Positions 1-8,464 of a DNA stretch of 41,250 nt are shown here, in pieces (the stretch's first letter is position 1; each line of letters opens with the position of its first letter). The DNA comes from Daejeonella sp. GTDB lineage: Bacteria > Bacteroidota > Bacteroidia > Sphingobacteriales > Sphingobacteriaceae. Position numbers and translations under genes: made by a program. Below the pieces are notes generated by a model that did not search any database, was not told the DNA's origin, and was given only the letters and a program-made list of their open reading frames with translations. Location of the stretch: positions 1 to 41,250 of the forward strand of contig JAURKO010000092.1 of the NCBI GenBank assembly GCA_030831705.1, in the 5' to 3' direction.

Positions 1-90
1 AGAAACAAGTTAGTTCATAGGATATTTGCTGTTGTAAGAAATGGGGCTCCTTATCAACAAAATTATAAAAACCACTTGTTTATGTCATAG
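1..90 (+). mobile_element. C-terminal fragment of a probable IS110-family transposase
   Basis: The first frame is open from base 1 to a TAG at 88-90 and reads as 29 residues beginning RNKLVHRIFAVVRNGAPY. Basic residues, then an I-[YF]-A-V-V-x-N-G-x-x-Y pattern, resemble the extreme C-terminus of IS110/IS1111-type transposases. The rest lies outside the window, so it cannot be said whether the element is intact. No clear inverted repeat is seen in bases 91-205, which would suit IS110 elements, since they often lack long terminal repeats. The call rests on a short stretch. Confidence 0.5.
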
Positions 91-205
91 AAATCACCAT
101 ACCAGTTTAAGCCTCTCCAGATAAAAAATACCGTTCCCTCATTCCTTCCACCTTTTACTAAACCTTAAGTCCAATCCGTCAAATGGTTCCATAATTTAGG
201 TAACC

Positions 206-1744
206 ATGCCATCAAAAACCTTTGGAAGTGCCGTTTTTGGAATTGAAGCGATCACCATAACTATTGAGGTTAATATCAGCGGCGGACTCAATTATTTCGT
301 TGTCGGTCTGCCCGATAATGCAGTAAAAGAGAGTATGCTGCGGATAGAAAGCGCCCTAAATAATTCGATCTTTCATATGCCCAGACAAAGAATCATCGTC
401 AATTTGGCTCCTGCTGATATTCGGAAAGAAGGTTCTGCCTATGATCTGCCTATTGCCATTGGTATTCTGGATGCCTCCGGACAAATTTTCAGCACAAAAC
501 TGGATAAATACCTGATTCTTGGTGAACTTTCTCTTGATGGAGGCATCCAGGCAATTAAGGGGGCTCTCCCAATTGCTATACAAGGTAAACGGGATGGATT
601 CAAAGGAATGCTACTGCCAAAAGAAAATGCCCGGGAAGCAGCCATTGTAGATGATTTTGAGGTTTATGGAGTGAGCCAGTTGTCGGAGGTGATCGGATTT
701 TTTGATAATAGCCTTGAACTGCAACGGACCATAGTCAACACCAGGGAGGAGTTTAAATACAACATCAACAATTATGACAGCGATTTCTCGGATGTCAGGG
801 GACAGGAAAACATCAAACGGGCCTTAGAAATTGCTGCATCAGGTGGGCATAACGTGATCCTGATTGGTCCGCCGGGAGCCGGCAAGACCATGCTCGCCAA
901 ACGCCTGCCCACCATCCTTCCACCTCTTGATCTTTATGAAGCGCTCGACACTACCAAGATCCATTCGGTTGCCGGAAAGCTCTCCGCATCCGATTCTCTT
1001 ATGACTGTTAGACCCTTTCGCTCACCGCATCATACGATCAGTGATGTTGCCCTAGTTGGAGGGGGTACTAATCCTCAGCCCGGAGAAATCTCACTGGCAC
1101 ATAACGGAGTGCTTTTTCTGGATGAGCTGCCCGAATTTAAGCGTACCGTACTGGAAGTGATGCGGCAACCCCTGGAAGAACGGAGGGTAACCATCTCTAG
1201 AGCAAAACTGAGCGTGAATTATCCTGCAAGTTTTATGCTGGTGGCTTCAATGAATCCCTGTCCTTGCGGTTTTTACAATCACCCCGATAAAGAATGTATC
1301 TGTGCACCTGGAGTAGTGCAAAAATATTTAAGCAAGATCTCGGGACCGCTTCTTGACCGCATCGACCTGCATGTGGAGGTAACCCCAGTAAATTTTAATG
1401 AGCTTTCTTCAGAGCAATTGAGTGAAAAAAGTGAAGCCATTCGCGAACGAGTGACCGAAGCAAGAAATATACAGATTAAACGGTTTAAAGAAAAAGCAGA
1501 TGTGTTCTGCAATGCCCAGATGAGTCCGAATATGGTCAGGAATATTTGCAGGATCAATGAAAGCGGACAGGTATTATTGAAACAAGCAATGGAAAAGCTG
1601 GGTCTTTCTGCCAGAGCCTACGACCGCATTCTGAAAGTTTCAAGAACCATCGCTGACCTGGCTGGAACTGAAGAGATTCAACTAGAGCATCTGGCTGAAG
1701 CCATACATTACAGGAGTTTGGACCGGGAGGGATGGGCGGGGTAA
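206..1744 (+). CDS. comM: YifB/ComM-family magnesium-chelatase-like AAA+ ATPase
   Basis: 512 residues, the usual family length. An N-terminal ChlI/Lon-substrate-like domain (about 20-140) precedes an AAA+ domain with Walker A GPPGAGKT at 221-228 and Walker B LFLDEL with Asp at 306. A Cys cluster NPCPCG begins near 350 and a C-terminal Mg_chelatase_C helical domain ends the protein. Well-studied ComM is a hexameric helicase that aids branch migration of incoming DNA during natural transformation; the chelatase name is historical. It stands alone on the plus strand, downstream of the transposase fragment, with a 167-base gap to the next gene. Function in this organism is inferred from the family. 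Confidence 0.93.
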   Translation: MPSKTFGSAVFGIEAITITIEVNISGGLNYFVVGLPDNAVKESMLRIESALNNSIFHMPRQRIIVNLAPADIRKEGSAYDLPIAIGILDASGQIFSTKLDKYLILGELSLDGGIQAIKGALPIAIQGKRDGFKGMLLPKENAREAAIVDDFEVYGVSQLSEVIGFFDNSLELQRTIVNTREEFKYNINNYDSDFSDVRGQENIKRALEIAASGGHNVILIGPPGAGKTMLAKRLPTILPPLDLYEALDTTKIHSVAGKLSASDSLMTVRPFRSPHHTISDVALVGGGTNPQPGEISLAHNGVLFLDELPEFKRTVLEVMRQPLEERRVTISRAKLSVNYPASFMLVASMNPCPCGFYNHPDKECICAPGVVQKYLSKISGPLLDRIDLHVEVTPVNFNELSSEQLSEKSEAIRERVTEARNIQIKRFKEKADVFCNAQMSPNMVRNICRINESGQVLLKQAMEKLGLSARAYDRILKVSRTIADLAGTEEIQLEHLAEAIHYRSLDREGWAG

Positions 1745-1911
1745 TTTCACTAGTTTGAGAATATGTTATCACAAAATACCAAACCTTCCAAACTCATTTT
1801 CTCCACCAATAAGCTCAATCAGGAAAATAAATCTAAATTTGTGAGGTCTTCAAATTCAGGAGCTAAAATCAAGATTTATAAAAACTTATATTTTAAAGCG
1901 AACAACCCAGA

Positions 1912-3396
1912 ATGTATCGTAAATTTTTTATATCCCTATTTTTCTTCTTTAGTACCCAGCAAGCTTTAAAAGCAAATTTTGCATTTAATTCTAATTCAAT
2001 AGCAGCACATCAGGCCATATTTGATTTGCGGTTTAATGATGCACGGAAATATATCAGGGATGAGAAATTAAATAATCCACAAAATGGGATTCCGGTTTTG
2101 CTCGAAAATTACCTTGATTATATATTTCTATTTACTTCAGAGAATACAGTCGAATTTGAAAAATTTAAGATCAGGAAGTCAGAAAGGATAGATGCGATCA
2201 AAAAAAATGATAAAAATTCGCCCTATTATCTTTTTGCCCAGGCAGAGATTCACCTTCAATCAGGAATGATAAAAGCTAAATTCGGAGAATACGTTTCATC
2301 CTCTTATGACTTTAAAAAGGCAAAAGACTTGTTAACCGAGAATCATGCAAAGTATAGAGACTTTTTACCCAATCAAAAAAGCCTCGGAATGATAGAAGTG
2401 ATCTTTGGAGCCGTCCCAACAAATTTAAAAGGGATAGCTAGTATTTTAGGGTTCGAGGGAAGTATCACGAAAGGGAATAAGCAATTAGAAAGGTTTAGGC
2501 TTCAGATTGCCAACAGTAAATTTAACTACTATAATGATGAAATTGTTACTTTACTCTGTATAACAAATGTTGATGTAATTCAAGGTAGAAATAGTTACAC
2601 TTACATGGCGCCTCTTTTAAATTCCATGAGTGATAGAAGCCTACTTAAATCTTATTTACAAGGATATACAGCTTTTAGAACAGGGCATGGCGATGCCGCA
2701 ATTAAATTTATAGAAGCTGCTCCGAAAGGTAATCAATACGCCGATTTACCACTCATGAACTATTTGATGGGCAATGCTAAACTTTGCCGAATGGATTCGG
2801 ACGCGAACCAATACCTCAGCAAATTTGCGAATGAGACCTACAGTACAAATTATGTAAAGGATACTTATCTAAGGCTTGCATTCTATTATCTGTTAAGAAA
2901 TAATCTCTCTCAGTATAATTATTATTTGGGATTGGTAAGAACTAAAGGTTCATTGATTATTGAAAAAGACAAACAGGCTTTGAAGGAATCAAATGACCCT
3001 AAACCTAATATAATTCTATTAAAAGCAAGACTTTACTTTGATGGAGGCAATTATAATAATGCATTGGCTCAATTAAAGTCGATTCAATTTGATGATTTTA
3101 AAAACCAGAAGGATAAAATAGAACTTTACTATCGTTTTGGGCGTATCTACGATATGATGAACAAATTTGATGATGCCTTATTGAATTATCAGCGGGTAAT
3201 TAATTTGGGTAAAAATCAAACTTATTATTTTGCAGCATATTCGGCATTAAAGTCTGGCAACATTTATGAACACTTAAAAGACTATAAAAAAGCTGCTGAT
3301 TACTACAATATGGCCATAGAAATGAAAAATCATGAGTATCAAATCGGTATTGGTACGCATGCAAAGGAAGGTTTGAGAAGGCTTAAACAACGATAG
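1912..3396 (+). CDS. Exported TPR-repeat protein of unknown role
   Basis: 494 residues. The N-terminus (basic YRK, then a run of Phe/Ile/Leu to about residue 20) looks like a Sec signal peptide, so the protein is probably periplasmic or outer-membrane associated. The C-terminal part (about 400-480) contains two or more tetratricopeptide-like helix pairs, with motifs such as YYRFGRIYDMMNKFDDALLNY. The middle is helical and Tyr/Asn/Lys rich without a recognised domain. TPR proteins usually act as scaffolds. Codon use is AT-richer than in comM. It lies just before the acyl-chain operon but is separated from it by 129 bases with a promoter-like motif, so I do not place it in that operon. Confidence 0.75.
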   Translation: MYRKFFISLFFFFSTQQALKANFAFNSNSIAAHQAIFDLRFNDARKYIRDEKLNNPQNGIPVLLENYLDYIFLFTSENTVEFEKFKIRKSERIDAIKKNDKNSPYYLFAQAEIHLQSGMIKAKFGEYVSSSYDFKKAKDLLTENHAKYRDFLPNQKSLGMIEVIFGAVPTNLKGIASILGFEGSITKGNKQLERFRLQIANSKFNYYNDEIVTLLCITNVDVIQGRNSYTYMAPLLNSMSDRSLLKSYLQGYTAFRTGHGDAAIKFIEAAPKGNQYADLPLMNYLMGNAKLCRMDSDANQYLSKFANETYSTNYVKDTYLRLAFYYLLRNNLSQYNYYLGLVRTKGSLIIEKDKQALKESNDPKPNIILLKARLYFDGGNYNNALAQLKSIQFDDFKNQKDKIELYYRFGRIYDMMNKFDDALLNYQRVINLGKNQTYYFAAYSALKSGNIYEHLKDYKKAADYYNMAIEMKNHEYQIGIGTHAKEGLRRLKQR

Positions 3397-3446
3397 ATTA
3401 ATTTAATTTATTTATCCGACAGCGTATTTTCAATTTAAAAATTATC

Positions 3447-3476
3447 TTTGATTTAATACTTTTACAGCTGTCTTTG
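3447..3476 (+). promoter_or_regulatory. Candidate promoter of the acyl-chain operon
   Basis: TTTG at 3447-3450, an 18-base spacer, then TGTCTTTG at 3469-3476. The Bacteroidota sigma-ABfr consensus is TTTG, about 19 bases, TAnnTTTG, so one -7 base differs. The first gene starts 49 bases further on. Position and spacing fit; the call is motif matching by eye only. Confidence 0.4.
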
Positions 3477-3525
3477 CCTGCTGGAATTCTTATAGAAGAG
3501 ATCATTATTAAAACTTTAGCTTAAA

Positions 3526-4248
3526 ATGCCGGAAAAAAAGATATTGATTACCGGGGCAAGCAGGGGTTTGGGCCTTGCAATATCTAAAGCGCTATCAGCT
3601 GAGTATACCTTAATCTTACACGCCACACGCAAGGAAAGCTTTACCAATGTTGATCCTAAACACCACCTGCTTTGTGCTGATCTCAGCGATCCCAAAGAAC
3701 TCATTGATTTTTGCAAACGTCTAAAAAAAGAGCACGGAGATACCCTGTACGGGGTAATCAATAATGCAGGCGTAACATTTGACAAATCCCTTATTTATCA
3801 GCCGGAAAATGAAATTGATAAAATGTTACATGTCAATTTAAAAGCTCCGATCATGATCTGTAAGGCTGTATTGAAACAATTCCTTTTGAATAAGCAGGGG
3901 GTTATAATCAACGTAAGTTCATGTGTTGGTGAAACAGGAAATGCTTTTCAGGCAGTTTATTCGGCAACCAAAGCAGGATTAGCAGCCCTGTCAAAATCTC
4001 TTGCCCGCGAAGTTTCTGCATTGAGCGAAGAACATGCCATCAGGATATTAAGCATAGCCCCGGGTTTTATTGAAACAGAGATGACAGATTCGGTACCAGA
4101 AAAATTCAGACAAGAATATTTAAAAGCCATTCCTGCAAACCGTTTCGGTAATGCAAAGGAGGTTGCCGAGGTGGTTGCTTTCCTTATATCGGATAAAGCA
4201 TCATATATTAACGGAACTAACATAAATATAAATGGTGGGATATTATGA
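3526..4248 (+). CDS. FabG-like 3-oxoacyl-ACP reductase (SDR family)
   Basis: 240 residues. Classical short-chain dehydrogenase: nucleotide-binding TGASRGLG at 9-16, NNAG at 79-82, catalytic Ser132, Tyr145 and Lys149 (YSATK), and a C-terminal NINGG. The Ser-Tyr spacing of 13 matches FabG. Expected reaction: NADPH-dependent reduction of a 3-ketoacyl chain on carrier protein. It is the first gene of an eight-gene run and its end overlaps the next gene by 17 bases, which argues for translational coupling. Because a housekeeping fabG should exist elsewhere, this copy is probably dedicated to the product of this operon; that is inference. I leave the symbol empty because SDR specificity cannot be read from sequence alone. 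Confidence 0.87.
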   Translation: MPEKKILITGASRGLGLAISKALSAEYTLILHATRKESFTNVDPKHHLLCADLSDPKELIDFCKRLKKEHGDTLYGVINNAGVTFDKSLIYQPENEIDKMLHVNLKAPIMICKAVLKQFLLNKQGVIINVSSCVGETGNAFQAVYSATKAGLAALSKSLAREVSALSEEHAIRILSIAPGFIETEMTDSVPEKFRQEYLKAIPANRFGNAKEVAEVVAFLISDKASYINGTNININGGIL

Positions 4249-4825
4249 TAAAGGCAAGCATGTAGAAAGCCTGTGTTCAATACATCCGAGAGAAATACTT
4301 ATTGCCTACGGTCCCAAAAAACTGCTTGTTGATAAATATCACTGGCACTCCCCAAAAACAGGTATTGTAGCAAGTTATACTCCCAAAGAACATGATGTAG
4401 AAGACCATTTTGGTATTTTCAGAGGAGTAGATCAGATTGAGTCCTTCGTTCAGGCAACTTCTGCATCTTTGTCCATGTTTTTGATCTGTCAGAAACATAG
4501 TTGTGCCCCCGAAGATTTGAGAGAGAAATGTGTACCAAGTTTCATTAGCGTTGGCAACGTGAACTTTATGGCTGCACTTGAAAAGGGCGATACTTATGTT
4601 ATACTAGGAAAAATAACATTTTATAAATTTAAGCAAATGGTTTGCGATGGTCGGATTTATAGATGCCCCCAGGGATTAGACCTTGACGAGTATTTTAAAG
4701 ATTTTAATGAAAATCGCTTACTTAAATATGATCTCTCACCCGATTTTAAACTTATCTCTGATTACTATGATATAACAGGGCGGGAAATTGACATAGAATA
4801 TTTTAGAGCAATAAACAAAAAGTAG
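4232..4825 (+). CDS. FabZ-like hotdog protein, probable 3-hydroxyacyl-ACP dehydratase
   Basis: 197 residues, longer than FabZ (about 150). A stretch at 58-75 reads DHFGIFRGVDQIESFVQA and lines up with the FabZ active-site region HFPGxPxxPGVxxIEALAQA: His59 and Glu70 would match the catalytic pair, but the loop between them is three residues shorter (spacing 11 instead of 14) and the Pro-Gly residues are lost. A later strand region (VGNVNFMAALEKGDTYVI) fits the hotdog beta-sheet. About 50 extra residues follow the fold. The start at 4232 overlaps the reductase gene by 17 bases; no other in-frame ATG precedes the conserved part. It supplies the missing dehydratase step of the cycle, though it could be a non-catalytic or chain-shaping hotdog protein. 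Confidence 0.65.
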   Translation: MVGYYDKGKHVESLCSIHPREILIAYGPKKLLVDKYHWHSPKTGIVASYTPKEHDVEDHFGIFRGVDQIESFVQATSASLSMFLICQKHSCAPEDLREKCVPSFISVGNVNFMAALEKGDTYVILGKITFYKFKQMVCDGRIYRCPQGLDLDEYFKDFNENRLLKYDLSPDFKLISDYYDITGREIDIEYFRAINKK

Positions 4826-4832
4826 ATTTTAA

Positions 4833-5093
4833 ATGGAAAGACAAGAAATTATAGACGGTTTAATAGAAGTACTTAAAACCGTTCGAATGATAGATCCTGA
4901 AAGATTAGTAGGGGTAACGGAAGAAACCGATTTTTTAGCTGATATGAATGTACCATCATCCCAGATGATTGCTATCGTCGCAAAAGTCGAGCAAAAGTTT
5001 GATATTGAATTTGAAGATGATGATATTGATGATTTAGGCTCAACAGTTAAGGATGTTGTTGATCTCATTTTAAAAGTAAAAGCACGTGGTTAA
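4833..5093 (+). CDS. Atypical acyl carrier protein
   Basis: 86 residues, acidic, with the four-helix carrier-protein pattern; helix II/III resembles ACP (VAKVEQKFDIEF followed by an acidic DDDIDD). The canonical phosphopantetheine site DSL is replaced by PSS: aligned from the conserved Phe of the EQKF segment, the attachment serine is Ser42, with Pro at -1 and Ser at +1. It begins 7 bases after the dehydratase-like gene and its 3' end overlaps the ketosynthase start by 8 bases. An AcpS-like transferase is encoded in the same operon, which fits a carrier not recognised by the housekeeping enzyme. If Ser42 were not modified, the protein would be only a scaffold. Confidence 0.8.
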   Translation: MERQEIIDGLIEVLKTVRMIDPERLVGVTEETDFLADMNVPSSQMIAIVAKVEQKFDIEFEDDDIDDLGSTVKDVVDLILKVKARG

Positions 5094-6441
5094 AAACACC
5101 GGCAGAAAGGTGGCAGTAGTGGGCATGGGCGGAGCTTTCCCCACCTGCAAGAATCTTTCTGAATTTAGTAGTAAACTATTTGCCAATAAAAGCCTGATCC
5201 GCACATTCGATGATGCAATTGCTTATGAGAAGCAGGTTAGGTCTACAGTAGCAGGTTTTATCACCGAGCCAGAGATGGATCTTGAGGTAATTTGGGATCC
5301 AATGGAAGGCATTTATCCCGAGACCTATATTGATAAATTAAACCGGATTCCGGATGCTAACCTGGCTACCTCAGACGTAGGCAGCATCTGGTCGATGCTT
5401 GCAGCACAAGATGCGATAAAAATGGCCGGGTGGTCAAAAGATCTTGTACAGTCAGAGCAAACGGGTGTTGTGATAGGTTCCGGAGGCTCAGCTAATACTA
5501 TTCTCAGAAACGGATGGCATAATTTTTACGTTTTTGGCAGAAAAACACGGCATTCAGGTGGTCATACCGTCGACAGAACCATGACCTACCGCGAAGCAGC
5601 TAATGTATCGGTTCTTATAAAAAACAAGGGTGTCTGTGAAACCATTAGCTCTGCGTGTGCCACCGGACTCGGTAACATTGGCTACGCCTATCGGCTAATT
5701 AAATATGGGATTCAAGACCGTGCAATCACCGGTGGAGTAGAAAGCACATCACTTGAAACCTTTATTGGTTTTGATGGGATGATGGTTTTAAGCAGGGGCT
5801 TTAGTCCGGAAGAGAGCTCACGCCCATTTGATATGGCAAGAAATGGATTCGTTTGCTCATTTGGTGCAGGCATAGTTGCTCTTGAAGAATATGAACAAGC
5901 CGTATCGCGTGGTGCGGATATCCTGGGTGTAATTGACGAATATTTTAACAATTCTGACGGTGATGGTGATATGTTCTACCCGTCTTTTGAAGGACAGCAA
6001 CGCTTATGGAAAGGGTTACTTTCCGATTCTGATCAAAAACCCGATGTGGTAAAAGTACATGGCACCTCTACCCCATCAGGCGATGCTATTGAACTCTTAA
6101 GCGTAGTTGATGCCTTGGGCGAAGAAGGATATCATATATCAGCCCCAAAATCACAATTCGGACATATGTTGGGTGGTGCCGGTTCGGTAGAATTCATAAC
6201 TGCCTTACTGATGCTTAAAGAGCAAAAAGTTTTGCCCTGTTTAAATTCTCCAAACCTCAACCCTGAACTGGAATCATTTCAGAAAAATCCGGATTGGAAA
6301 GGACCTGTGAAGCCACTAGCTGCTTACCGTCACCTGCTTCCGCAAGAAAGTTTTTCAAAACCAATTAATAATATTGTATGCCTTAATTACGGGTTTGGTG
6401 GTACCAACAGTGCTTTAAAATTGTCAAAATATGATAAATAA
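5086..6441 (+). CDS. Beta-ketoacyl-ACP synthase (KAS I/II type)
   Basis: 451 residues with the thiolase-fold condensing-enzyme triad: Cys191 in SSACATG, His325 in VHGTSTPSGDAIE and His360 in QFGHMLGGAG, and the C-terminal NYGFGGTN. This C-H-H set means decarboxylative elongation of a carrier-bound acyl primer with malonyl-ACP, as in FabB/FabF. The start is GTG, overlapping the carrier-protein stop by 8 bases. Longer than FabF (about 413), with an insertion near 55-90 and a distinctive central stretch (WHNFYVFGRKTRHSGG), so it is probably a divergent, specialised branch. No chain-length-factor partner is encoded next to it, unlike aromatic type II polyketide synthases and aryl polyene clusters. 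Confidence 0.9.
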   Translation: MVKNTGRKVAVVGMGGAFPTCKNLSEFSSKLFANKSLIRTFDDAIAYEKQVRSTVAGFITEPEMDLEVIWDPMEGIYPETYIDKLNRIPDANLATSDVGSIWSMLAAQDAIKMAGWSKDLVQSEQTGVVIGSGGSANTILRNGWHNFYVFGRKTRHSGGHTVDRTMTYREAANVSVLIKNKGVCETISSACATGLGNIGYAYRLIKYGIQDRAITGGVESTSLETFIGFDGMMVLSRGFSPEESSRPFDMARNGFVCSFGAGIVALEEYEQAVSRGADILGVIDEYFNNSDGDGDMFYPSFEGQQRLWKGLLSDSDQKPDVVKVHGTSTPSGDAIELLSVVDALGEEGYHISAPKSQFGHMLGGAGSVEFITALLMLKEQKVLPCLNSPNLNPELESFQKNPDWKGPVKPLAAYRHLLPQESFSKPINNIVCLNYGFGGTNSALKLSKYDK

Positions 6442-7246
6442 TTCTGGTAAAGTTGCAGCCATTTTTGGGGTCAGGAATGAAGAATCAATAGCTTATAATA
6501 TTGCTCTGAAACTGCATCAGTCGGGTTGTAAAATTGCCTTAAGCTATGTTGAAGATACACGTGATGAAGTGCTGTACCTGCTTGAAAAATTAGGACTTGA
6601 TACCACGCTCGCCATGCAGGTAGATGTTAGGGATGAAGCTCAGATTAACAACTTTCTGAGTGCCGTATATAGTAAGCATGGCCCTATCAATTATATTTTA
6701 CATGGTGTAGCCTATGCCAATACCAAAGTGTTGTGTTCGAACTTTCTCGGTAGTTCGGAGCCCGTACCAGAATATATCAATATCCCTTTCGAAGACCTAA
6801 TGGATTCTTTTAACATCAGCGCTTATTCTCTTTTAAGAATAGCAAGGGTAGCTGAAAGTATGTTGGAAAAAAATGCATCCATATTAACCCTAACATATAA
6901 TGCTGCCAACAGGGTGATTCCTCAATATGGAGGAATGGCGATAAATAAAGCTGCTCTGGATAATATAATGCTTTACTTGGCCAGTTACTTTCGTAACAAG
7001 GAGGTGAGAGTAAATGCAATATCTGCAGGATTGGTAATGACTACCTCTTCGGGGGGAATTAATGGTGTACGGAAAATGCGTAAATTAGGTAAATACATGG
7101 CCCCACTGGGAAATATTGATGCGGGTGATGTGGGCGATGCCGCGCTTTATTATTTCTCTGATCTGTCAAAAAAAGTAAGCGGCAATATTCATTTTGTAGA
7201 TGGTGGATTCAATATTATGGCGGTACCTGTTATAGATGCTGAGTGA
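6431..7246 (+). CDS. FabI-like enoyl-ACP reductase (SDR)
   Basis: 271 residues. The nucleotide site is the FabI form, GVRNEESIAYNIA at 14-26, rather than the TGxxxGxG of classical SDRs. The catalytic pair is Tyr166 and Lys173 in a Tyr-X6-Lys arrangement (YGGMAINK), diagnostic of FabI, preceded by a tyrosine in YNAANR. Expected reaction: NAD(P)H-dependent reduction of trans-2-enoyl-ACP. The start overlaps the ketosynthase end by 11 bases. Presence of an enoyl reductase suggests that at least part of the chain becomes saturated, which separates this operon from polyene pathways. The substrate could also differ from a simple enoyl chain. Confidence 0.82.
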   Translation: MINNSGKVAAIFGVRNEESIAYNIALKLHQSGCKIALSYVEDTRDEVLYLLEKLGLDTTLAMQVDVRDEAQINNFLSAVYSKHGPINYILHGVAYANTKVLCSNFLGSSEPVPEYINIPFEDLMDSFNISAYSLLRIARVAESMLEKNASILTLTYNAANRVIPQYGGMAINKAALDNIMLYLASYFRNKEVRVNAISAGLVMTTSSGGINGVRKMRKLGKYMAPLGNIDAGDVGDAALYYFSDLSKKVSGNIHFVDGGFNIMAVPVIDAE

Positions 7247-7637
7247 TTTAGAAAATTCTGTTAACCAATTAACTTCACAGCGAACATTTGCCGTGGGCAA
7301 TGATCTGGTACATATAGAAAACTTTAAAGTTTTACTGTGTGATCTTTTCAAAAAAAAGGTTTACACCCCTGCTGAAATAGCTTACTGCGAAAGCTTTAGT
7401 GATTCTTTGCAGCGCTATGCATCTACCTGGGCAGCTAAAGAAGCTGTATATAAAGCGATCAAACAACTGGATTCATCACCACTTGGATGGAAAAAAATAG
7501 AAATTACTAGATCCAAAAAAGCAGGGATTCCGAACGTGATATTGCCAGAACATCTCAAAAACTACGAGCTGAGCCTTAGCATCTCACATGACGCTGAGTA
7601 TGCCTGGGCTTTGGCATTAATTAATGCAAAAGTTTAA
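7236..7637 (+). CDS. AcpS-like holo-ACP synthase (4'-phosphopantetheinyl transferase)
   Basis: 133 residues, close to AcpS size. Two family signatures are present: GNDLVHIE with Asp23 (metal ligand) and WAAKEAVYKA with Lys68-Glu69 and Lys73. A late SISHDAEYAWALAL strand matches the AcpS core. It transfers phosphopantetheine from CoA to a carrier-protein serine. The N-terminal 16 residues are an extension; the start overlaps the reductase gene by 11 bases. The immediate neighbourhood offers an obvious partner, the PSS-motif carrier protein at 4833-5093. The variation GND instead of the usual GxD context is minor. Confidence 0.83.
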   Translation: MLSDLENSVNQLTSQRTFAVGNDLVHIENFKVLLCDLFKKKVYTPAEIAYCESFSDSLQRYASTWAAKEAVYKAIKQLDSSPLGWKKIEITRSKKAGIPNVILPEHLKNYELSLSISHDAEYAWALALINAKV

Positions 7638-7642
7638 ATCCC

Positions 7643-8464
7643 TTGACCTCGAATTTTTATACTTCCGACTTTGTTGACCTCCATTATTATAAATATGGAA
7701 CCGGTGAAGAGCACATGCTTTGCTTTCATGGTTTTGGTATGCATGGGAAACAGTTTCGTGAATTAGAGCCAGAATTAGGAAAGAAATATACTTTTTGGGG
7801 ATTCGATTTGTTCTTTCATAAATCCACCAGACTGAAAGACCAAAGTCTGGAAACTATAAAAAAAGGATTGACAAAAAAAGAGTTGGCTAATTTCATTATC
7901 GAATTTTGTAAAGCACAAAACATCCGTCGATTTTCAGTAATTGGTTATTCTATGGGTACCCATTATGCAACAACTATTGCAGAAGAGCTTCCCGAAATGA
8001 TAAATGATTACATCCTAGCGGCACCTTCTTCCATTAAGCCGGGGAAAATTATCCAATTTTTTAGCAGAAATGCTTTCGGCAATAAAATCATAGAGAAGGT
8101 ATCTTTGAGTAAAGATGCAATGCTAAACTTGTTAAAGTTATGCAAGCGTGCTCGTTTTGTAGATGCAGAAGGCTATGCAATTTTATTAAAAGAAATTGAA
8201 ACCCATGAGTTAAGGTTTAACCTGTATGCCTGCTTAACTTATCTGCGTTTTTTAACAACTGATAAATCAAAACTAATTCATGTCTTAAATAATCATTCCA
8301 TTCGCAGTATTTTTATTTTTGGCCAGCGCGATAAATCATATCCCCTGAGTATTGGCAAATCTTTTTTACCAAAAATCAAAAAAGCCGAAATATTGAATTT
8401 AAATGAAGGACATGAAATGATCAATAAAGATTTTGCGAAAGTTTTAGGAGATTTGCTGTCATGA
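7643..8464 (+). CDS. Alpha/beta hydrolase, possible acyl-releasing enzyme
   Basis: 273 residues. Fold signatures: oxyanion region FHGFGMHG, nucleophile elbow GYSMGT with Ser103, likely acid Asp230 (GQRDKS) and His257 (NEGHEMI). The open frame starts with TTG at 7643, five bases after the preceding stop; the first in-frame ATG lies at codon 25, inside the fold, so TTG is the better choice. Its stop overlaps the next start as ATGA. In an operon that builds acyl chains on a carrier protein, a thioesterase or transacylase role is reasonable, but the sequence alone shows only a serine hydrolase. Confidence 0.75.
   Translation: MTSNFYTSDFVDLHYYKYGTGEEHMLCFHGFGMHGKQFRELEPELGKKYTFWGFDLFFHKSTRLKDQSLETIKKGLTKKELANFIIEFCKAQNIRRFSVIGYSMGTHYATTIAEELPEMINDYILAAPSSIKPGKIIQFFSRNAFGNKIIEKVSLSKDAMLNLLKLCKRARFVDAEGYAILLKEIETHELRFNLYACLTYLRFLTTDKSKLIHVLNNHSIRSIFIFGQRDKSYPLSIGKSFLPKIKKAEILNLNEGHEMINKDFAKVLGDLLS

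Noticed and set aside
1763-1969. 68-codon frame before the TPR gene
   Set aside because: It overlaps the TPR signal-peptide start in another frame and shows no protein-like composition or family.
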